Assembly: GCF_000143415.4 (NCBI RefSeq)
Contig: NW_003314281.1
Coordinates: 1,558,983 to 1,622,982, forward strand
DNA: 64,000 nucleotides
Direction of reading: 5' to 3'
DNA from: Selaginella moellendorffii
Taxonomy: Eukaryota; Streptophyta; Lycopodiopsida; Selaginellales; Selaginellaceae
Below the pieces are notes generated by a model. It worked only from the letters and a program-made list of their open reading frames with translations. It searched no databases and was not told the DNA's origin. Position numbers and translations under genes: made by a program. This document shows, piece by piece, positions 56,159 to 64,000 of this stretch; the first letter of the stretch is position 1, and each line of letters starts with the position of its first letter.

Positions 56159-59100
56159 TGTAGCGCATATGGTTTTTACCTTTTATCCTATAATGCTTTA
56201 CCATATGATAACACCACGAAGTAGAACCTAAACCCTCTTTATACCACGTGATAGATGCCATGTGTCATATGCCACGTATCACATGCTATGTGTCCATAGG
56301 ACAGTGGTGTGGAATACGAGGTTCAGGGCCTTGGGCCATTGAACGAAAGAACAGTGCCAAACTCCCAAGCATGGAGCCAATGAGCAATGACACTGGACCA
56401 CAGAGTAACTCCCGAGCATATAGCCTAAGGAGCGAAGGGACAGAAGCACAGAGTGACTTGGAATAGTCCTAGAGCATCTAACATCCCATTGCCAGGACTA
56501 GCACACAAAACAGAGCCAAATGGAGTTTGGCACTATTTCGGCATACCGGTGGCCTAACACGAGGATATAAGTGCCCCACCAACTAATATGGTATGGAACT
56601 TAGGCTTAGACCCAAGCCAAATGCAGAACAAGGACAGACATGCAAGCAGGGCTAGACTATGCCTTAGGTTGGTTAGGTATGCCCGACCTACCCACTATCC
56701 CTACTATACATTTCCCTTGAGGAACACACGCTTTGGGTTTTCATCCCAAACCTCCCTTAGTATCAGGAGTTAATTTCTGGGACAAGCTTGAAATTTACTA
56801 AATATGGAATGTTCCTAGATTGCAAATTTTGATACGGGACGAACACCATTGTGTTTAGAACAATTCTACATTCCGTAGATATGCCAAATGAGCAAATTTA
56901 GACACTTTCCACAAATAACATTTGGGACCGAAATGAGACTAACATTAAGGGCATGATAGCGAAGGTGTTTGGTAGACACGGTAAGCTATCATCTAGCGAT
57001 ATTGAGGGACTAGTCTCAATATGCGAAGGTTCTTATCAAGCCAGTGCAAGACAGAGCAAAAAAGAATTAAGAGCCAGACCAAGTATGCTCAGCTAGAAAC
57101 ACATAGGAGTTCCTACCTTATATCCATCTGGCTAGGTACAGGTGCTAAGCCCAATAAACTAACACTTGAATAAAAAGGGTTGATAAAGGGAACTAGCAAT
57201 ACCGACCTCCTGCCATCATGGTAGTAAGAAAAGAGTGTCTGTAAAGACTAGCTGACAGATAACTTTTGATACCTAAAGTCACATTCGCGACACTCTCCCC
57301 CCTTATGGAAGATTGACATCCTTGTCAATGCATACTCCAGTCTAGAATACTGCAAAGGAAACAACTCCAAAAAAAGTTCACGGTGATCACACTATGTGAG
57401 AAATGCACCGACTTAAATGAGTTAGGAGGCAATCTCTTTGTCTAACATGAATGTGCTACCGGCTCAGACATCTTCCGGCCGTCGCCAACAAGGAAATGAC
57501 CAATAGAGTCAGCCACCCTTGCTACTCTGGGAGTCACCCAGCTTACAAAAGTGTGATACGCCCCTACCCCCAAGGACATAGAGAGAGAAGCCAGAGGCCC
57601 TAACCCTCTTGAGCAAAGAAACCAAATCTGCCAGTAAGATTTAGATAGACTACTGTAAATAGGCAGTTAGAGTTGTTTACACGGTCATGCCCTTTTAACG
57701 GAATAAGGTACATCGACAAAGAGGTGGGTTATGTGACCAGTCGACAGTAGTTACCCCATGACTAAAGATTTTAACATGCACACGAAGTGTCGAAGCCAGT
57801 CTACCTATACTAGCCCAAACTCAAAGATCAATATATGGACTATATCAAAGTCATAAACAATGATATCTTAGAGATTTAATTATCAGTGAATAAAGCTTAG
57901 ATTAGAAAACAAAAGTATTCCAAGTAAGTTATCATCTGATAAACCAGTATTACAGTATAGGAATCACCAAGATCATCATAATTGGTAAACACAAGAATCA
58001 CCATCCAACAAAAATTCAATAGCAAGGGTATCATCAAGTAAACTCAATGATAAATCTTAACTATCAAAAATTACAGACAAAATGCCAAACAACTTATGAA
58101 AGAGAACTCAAAGAACATAAAGTATTATCGACTGGCAAGAAAAATGCTCACAAATATATCACCCGAAAGAAATAACATCCCAATCTATCAGAACTAACTT
58201 GAGCAATAATCAACAGAACAAAATGAACCTGCTAATGTCTCAAACCCAATAAACCAATCCAAAGCAAACCACAAAGAACATATGGTATTGCGTAAAGCCA
58301 TAAGCCATCAAAAAGAACAATTAACCATCATAAAAGATCATTAATCATCCCATCAAAAAGAGATATGCAGAATCATTATCAAAGAAGGAATTCACCATCC
58401 CGAAAAATAGCGAATCATTTTATATCAACAACAATCAAACAAAACTTTTTGATAAGGATAATTAACTATCCTAGATGATAGTCAATCATCACCAATGATT
58501 GCTAGATGCAAAAGCTAACTTCAATATCGAAGCTAAAGAGCCAAAAATGCCTTCCCCAACAACTTTTAACAAATGGAAAATGAGAATAAAAACTCAAGAA
58601 ACCAAAAGCTCGAAGAAGCCTATACCCATATCTTGTTTAACAATGATCACAAGTCTCATATGAACCAACTTTAATGCTAAAGAAGAAATCACGGTGCAAC
58701 CCACAATATCCTCCTCAACATATCCATAAGCTAAACTTCATAATGCCAAAGCTAATAAAGAGTATATTTACATCAATTCAAAAGCTAAACACCATAGAGC
58801 TATGCTCAACAAGTGATCACTAAACGATCTTCCATGAATCCATCTATAGCAAGACATAACTCACTTTATAATAAGCTCAAGAAGAATCATCAATGATCAA
58901 TATATCCCAATTCAAATCTCACAAGGATTCAAACATTTTAATATTGATCACTAACTCTTCCTCTCATAAAGATAGTATAGTCCATGATTGAATCACTTTT
59001 CAAGGAAAAGCCAAAGCTTAACCTCTACTAAACAATCTTGTCTAGAACACAACTAACTCAATTTGCCACTCAGCTCATTTGAACGTCAACATAATTGCTA

Positions 59101-62100
59101 ACTAGCAAATGCATGAATGCCAATAATATAGAACTTTAGCCAAATCATCAACACTATCTTCATCAAGACTAATGAAACTCAATATCAATCATAAAGAAAG
59201 ACATCTCATTTCACTCGAATTTCAATATCAATATTATCAACGACAAGGCATCACTTCAGTGCCATCAACACCAAAACAAAGTTAAAAGAAAGCAAAAGTA
59301 AATCACCACCCAAAACTCTCTAACAACTAAGCTAACCAAAGTTAAAGATACTTTAGTCAATATCTGAGACTAATCCTTTAGCAAAACTCAGTTACAAATA
59401 ACACTTCATCAATGAATGATTCACTACGTCTAAGACTCAATGAAACCCAACACTATGAACTAAACGCAACCAAATGATATCAACATAAGAATCGACATGC
59501 TAACATGAAAAAAAATCCATGTAATGCAAACGACATGATCCTCCGCAACACTATCCGGTAAAGCAAGTCTATCATTGTTAAATCATCATCAAGTGAAGCA
59601 AGTGTCAACAGTCCTCGACAAAGTCTACAAGCAATCACTAGTTGCAAAGCAATTAATAATCACTCTTCAACTTGCCTTCACAAGACCCAACACTAAACTC
59701 ATGTTATCAAGTCATATACTTGTTCAATATGAACATAATACCCCAGATATGAGATATTGGCTTACGAGCAAGCACAAACTAAATGACCACTCAAATCTAA
59801 CTTAACCAAAATAAACTCACTAATGCATTTAGCCAATATCTCTAAGCATGCCTTGAATAGGCTAGCTATGCATGATCAACACTCAATTGAAACTAAAGTG
59901 AAGACCATGAGATGAACTCATATCGGTACACAACCTCCTCATAGACAAAGCTATAGTACGGGTACCAACATCTTAACCTTAAACAACTAAGTTGGACATC
60001 ACCATCCTCAGCCAAGGCACAAGGCCACCGAGACTAAATCAGAATCAATGAGAGCTCACTACTCTCATAGAGTCTTAACAAAATGCAAGATGCAACCTAC
60101 CACCAAGCAGAATGCTATAGAAGAAAGGCATAAGGGTCACCTTTCTAAAAAACCGCAACGGCCACTTTTCTACACCAACACTAGACTCTATCCAACTCAA
60201 TTGCCTTAGCCCCAAAAATTAACATCCTTTTCAGGTTACATCATACAAACTACCTACTAAGGTTTAAGCTAACCAAAGCCAACTTCAACCCCTTCACTAG
60301 TTTGCATTGGCTTTCGAAAACAAAATGGTTTTCGAGCAAAGTGATCAACAGATCAGCCATTGGAAAAGCCTAAGAAATTTTTTGAAAAATTTTCCATCCT
60401 AGAGAAAGAATGACTCTCAGTCCAGGAATGCAAGCTTTCAAGACTCAACCAACTTCCTTCTACTAACAACTTCACATAGGTTCACATTAACACAAATTCT
60501 CATGACCCAATAGCATGCTTAAGTATTGAACATCTTTTGCCCATTTTTCTGATATCTAACACCGACATCTACAATATACAAAAGGAACATCCCAGATTTG
60601 ATCACGAAGACCATATCTTCAAATATCCAAATTGCATTAACACTCTTCTTCAACCACCTTTAAGATCCAATGTAAAGCCAAAACATTAACAAGGAAAATG
60701 ACATGGAAAATCAAGGTCTAAGGAAAATTCTTCATCGCTCGAAATAACAATACCACTTCCACTAACAGAAGTGCTAGTGATATTAATGCCCCAACCACAC
60801 ATTTTCTTCATCCAACAATCTACTCGAAGTGCTAATAGATAAACCAACAAGCCATAGCACGTGAATGCTATAACCCTTTCCAACACCTTATGAGCAAACC
60901 CTTCAAGGAACAAGGAACCAACTTAAGCTTAGCATAATGGACCACTATCGAGAATCTAGTTAAAGCTACTATAATGTTACTTCGTGCAAATAGACTAGCT
61001 TCACTATTAACTACTTTGGGGTTGATCATCATTTAACCAAACAACTTTGTAAACACATTGCTCATTATCACATAGATATGATATAAATATCACAATAACT
61101 TGATCATTAATCAAGCAACACTATGAGCAATGCCCATGTCACTACTACAAAGTTTATGTAAGTATTAAGTGCCAACTCGATTCGACAAAATGCAACACAA
61201 ATGCCACACTTTACCGATAGAGATTTACAACACCCAACACCACTAACTTTTGTTCACAACATGGATGAGCTCATGCCACTCTCTTTTCGACCAATCTCAA
61301 AACTAATCCAACACCAAGTTACTCAAGGAGCAATAGTAAAGTTCCCCGGAAAAGAATTGAGCATTGCAACCCAAGTCTTTCAATAGCAAGCCTAGACAAA
61401 ATGGTTTAGCGTTTCACCACTATCCATCCCATAACTCACCACTTGTAAGACCATCACTTCCAATATGCATCAAGGTAAGGACTCTTGATTGCATATTGTG
61501 AACACGAGCAATGAGTCACTTTTCGTTACAAATCATCCCTCCAAGAAGAGAAAATGATTTATGTGTTTGATCCTTCATCCCTAACAACTCTTTTTTCGGT
61601 CTCATCTTTAACTAAACCTCAAGCTTGCTTTTGCACTGCCTTCAGTCCAATCCAAGAAAAGTTTATGAAAGAGCATGGTAATGACTATTTGAACCAATAG
61701 ACTAATCCCTACAGTCTTGATTGATCCACTCGTAATCATGCCTAGGAAGGATCCACTAGTGCCATGCTAAACAACTATGGACCAGCCTATTTGCCACTCA
61801 TAGCAAACTCAGGGAAAGTTTACTTTCACCTATGGTACAAGGAATAACTCATAGAACCACTGATAGGCTAACACTAATCCTCCCAACTCAAAGTGTAACC
61901 TTGAATTGCTAATATACCACACTCACGAGCCCAAGCACAAACTCGTGTAAAATGGAACATCTTACATCCAACTTATGAGCCTAAGCAAAAGCTTATTACT
62001 CTAGTACAAAAAGGTAACTAAGATCTATACCCAAGGAATGATTGCAAAGTCTTTGCACCCAAACGTGTAATCATCGTTTTCATCTTTGCGTATGTAACAA

Positions 62101-63496
62101 AACTAGTTGCCTAATCTCATTGTATAGTACTTGCTTAGATGTTTTCCTCTGATACCAAATGTAGTGCATAAAGTTTTTACCCTTTATCCTATGGTGCTTT
62201 ACCATAGGATAACACCACGAAGCAAAACCTAAACCCTCTTTATGCCATGTGATAAATGCCACTTGTCCAAAGGAATGTGGTGTGGAACCCGAGTTTCAGG
62301 GCCTTGTGCCACTAAACAAAGGAACGGTGCCAAACTCCCAAACATAGAGCCAAGGAGTGATAGAACCGGACCACAGAGCTACTCCCGAGCGTACAGCCCA
62401 AGGAGCAAAGGGACAGGAGCTCGGAGCGACTTGGAACAGTCCTAGAGCAACTAGTATCCCAATGCCAGGACTAATACGCAAAACAAAGCCAAATGGAGTT
62501 TAGCACTATTTCAGCATACTAGCGGCCTAACGTAAGGATATGGGTACTCCACCAGCTAGCATAGAATGGAACTTGGGCTTAGACCCAAGATGGACGTAGA
62601 ATAGTGACAGGCACGCAAGCAAGAGCTAGACTATGCCTCAGGTTGGTCAACCATGCCCAACCTACCCACTATCCCTACTATACATTTGGAAATCCCCAAA
62701 CCCCCCCCCCCCAACCCTCTCTTATTGTAGATAATATTTCTTTTAATTTCATCCCAGCACTTCCTTTTTTATATATAATTCTTTCCTTGTTACTATTTTT
62801 AATATTTATNNNNNNNNNNNNNNNNNNNNNNNNNNNNNNNNNNNNNNNNNNNNNNNNNNNNNNNNNNNNNNNNNNNNNNNNNNNNNNNNNNNNNNNNNNN
62901 NNNNNNNNNCCCCCTCTTGAGGAACACATGCTTTGGGCTTTCACCCCAAGCCTCCCTTAGTATCAGGAGTTAGTCTCTGGGACAAGTTCGAAATTTACTA
63001 AATATGGAATGGCGCTAAAATGTGAATTTGGACACGGGATGAACACCATTGTGTTCAGGCCAATCTCTACATTCTGTAGATATGCCAAATGAGCAAATCT
63101 AGACACTTTCCATAAATAGCATTTGGGACTGAAATGAGACTAACACAAAAGGCATGATATCGAGGGTGTTTGGCAGACATGGTAAGCTTTCATGCAGCGA
63201 TATTGAGGGACTAGTCTCAATACGAGAAGGTTTTTGTCAAGCCAGTGCAAGACAGAGCAAAAGAGAACTAACAAGCCAGGCCGAGTATGCTCAGTTAAAT
63301 AGACACTTAAGAATTCCTTCCTTATGCTCATCCGGCCAAGTACAGATGCTAAGCCCAGTTTACTAACACTTAAACAAAAGGGGCTGATAAAAGGAACCAA
63401 CAATACCAACCTCCTGCCATCGTGGCAGTAAGGAAAGAGTGTCCGTAAAGATTGGCTGACAGGTAGCTTTCGATACCCGAAGTCACATTCACGATA
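56159..63496 (-). mobile_element. Full-length LARD-like LTR element (minus orientation)
   Basis: 3' LTR 56159-57292 (1,134 bp); polypurine tract read on minus as CATAAGGGGGGAGAG (57293-57307), directly before TGTCGCGAATGTGAC; internal region 57293-62159; primer site CCTCTGATACCA (62146-62157, reverse of TGGTATCAGAGG); 5' LTR 62160-63496 including the N gap. Total ~7.3 kb. The sequence upstream of the polypurine tract (GACAAGGATGTCAATCTTCC) is of the type seen at the end of plant Ty3/gypsy pol. The ~4.9 kb interior has no frame over ~90 codons and no protease, RT, RNase H or integrase motif, so it is non-autonomous (LARD-like) or fully decayed. The left flank is ATAAT; the right flank GTCAA does not match. 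Confidence 0.75.
62810..62909. other. Assembly gap (100 N)
   Basis: Exactly 100 Ns inside the 5' LTR at its C/G homopolymer. About 95 bp of non-LTR sequence (62713-62809) precede the gap and follow a C12-type run at ~62700, so the real insertion or a misassembly is unresolved. Confidence 0.95.
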
Positions 63497-64000
63497 GTCA
63501 ATACTACTTTGTGTTCTTTGAGTTATCTTTAGTAAGTTGTTTGGCCTATTGTCTACAACTTTCGGTAGTTAAGTTTCATCATTAAGTTTCCTTGATGATA
63601 TACTGGTTATTAAATTTTGTTGGATGGTGCATCCTATGTTTTCCAAACATGATGATTTTGGTGGTTTCTGTACTATAATACTGGTTTATCAGATGATAAC
63701 TTACTTCGAATACTTTTGTGTTCTAAAATAAGATTTATTCATTGATAATTAAGTCTCTAAGATATCATTGTCTATGATTTTGATATTATCCATTTATTGA
63801 TCTTTGAGTTTGGGCCAGTATAGGCAGATTGGCTTCGGCACTTTGTGTGCATGATGAAATCCCTAGTCATGGGGTAGCTACTGTCAACTGGTCACATCAC
63901 CCGGTTCTCTGTCGATGTTTCTTATTCCGTTCAAAAGAGCGTGACTGTGTAAACAACTCTAACTATTTGTTTACAGTAGTCTATCTAAACCTTACCAATG
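63497..64000 (+). mobile_element. Internal-region fragment of the large element, opposite orientation
   Basis: Reverse complement of ~57630-58140 (TTTGTGTTCTTTGAGTTATC, GTTGTTTGGC, ACAGTAGTCTATCTAAAC). It starts directly at the outer edge of the 5' LTR, so two element copies abut in inverted orientation, and runs off the window. Confidence 0.7.

Noticed and set aside
57300-62160. CRISPR-like or satellite array in the retroelement interior
   Set aside because: No regular spacing or repeated unit; similarity is between whole element copies.

Overview
The window looks like nuclear DNA of a lycophyte, most likely the spikemoss Selaginella moellendorffii. The reasons are: intron-rich genes with very short introns (mostly about 40-70 nt), intronless PPR genes built almost only of 31-residue S-type repeats, a ciliary protein gene (expected in a plant with flagellated sperm), an alga-like plastid terminal oxidase, an intronless CYP74, and a GH25 muramidase of the kind reported as a bacterial acquisition in Selaginella. 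Species assignment is inference. All gene models were spliced by eye from reading frame, GT/GC-AG borders and family conservation; no alignment program was run.

Layout. 1-17.5 kb is a dense euchromatic block: a 3-hydroxyisobutyryl-CoA hydrolase-like gene (-, runs off the left edge), a divergent PPR gene (+), CYP74 (+), PTOX (-, 12 exons) head to head with mitochondrial AOX (+, 4 exons), a GDSL esterase/lipase (+, 5 exons), nucleoporin SEH1 (+, 8 exons), an SR45a/Tra2-like splicing factor (+, 7 exons) and ciliary CFAP144 (-, 4 exons). 17.6-22.2 kb holds a decayed PPR copy, an AT-rich desert with a gypsy RNase H scrap, and an intact PPR gene next to a truncated CFAP144 first exon. 23.1-32.1 kb is a mosaic of inverted and direct duplications: two intact GH25 muramidase genes facing each other, each followed by a broken GDSL copy, with PPR and unidentified fragments between.

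26.9-48 kb and 53.5-64 kb are AT-rich heterochromatin made largely of one family of LTR retrotransposon with ~1.1 kb LTRs, an initiator-Met tRNA primer site, a polypurine tract and no recognisable gag-pol (a LARD-like non-autonomous element). Nested in it are a 579-bp miniature LTR element (TRIM) with perfect target duplications, TRIM and large-LTR solo LTRs, and a decayed PIF/Harbinger transposase. 48.8-53 kb is a gene graveyard: an LRR receptor-like pseudogene, an unidentified reading frame and a PPR pseudogene. A 100-N assembly gap lies at 62,810-62,909.

The most interesting signals are the head-to-head pair of the two diiron terminal oxidases (plastid PTOX and mitochondrial AOX) sharing a 226-bp promoter with a near-central 11-bp inverted repeat, and the Cys-to-Ser change at the regulatory CysI position of that AOX. 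Others are reciprocal decay of a duplicated CFAP144-PPR pair, the mirrored muramidase genes, the TRIM family with an empty-site paralogue in the same window, and a probable inversion that split one LTR-element insertion.
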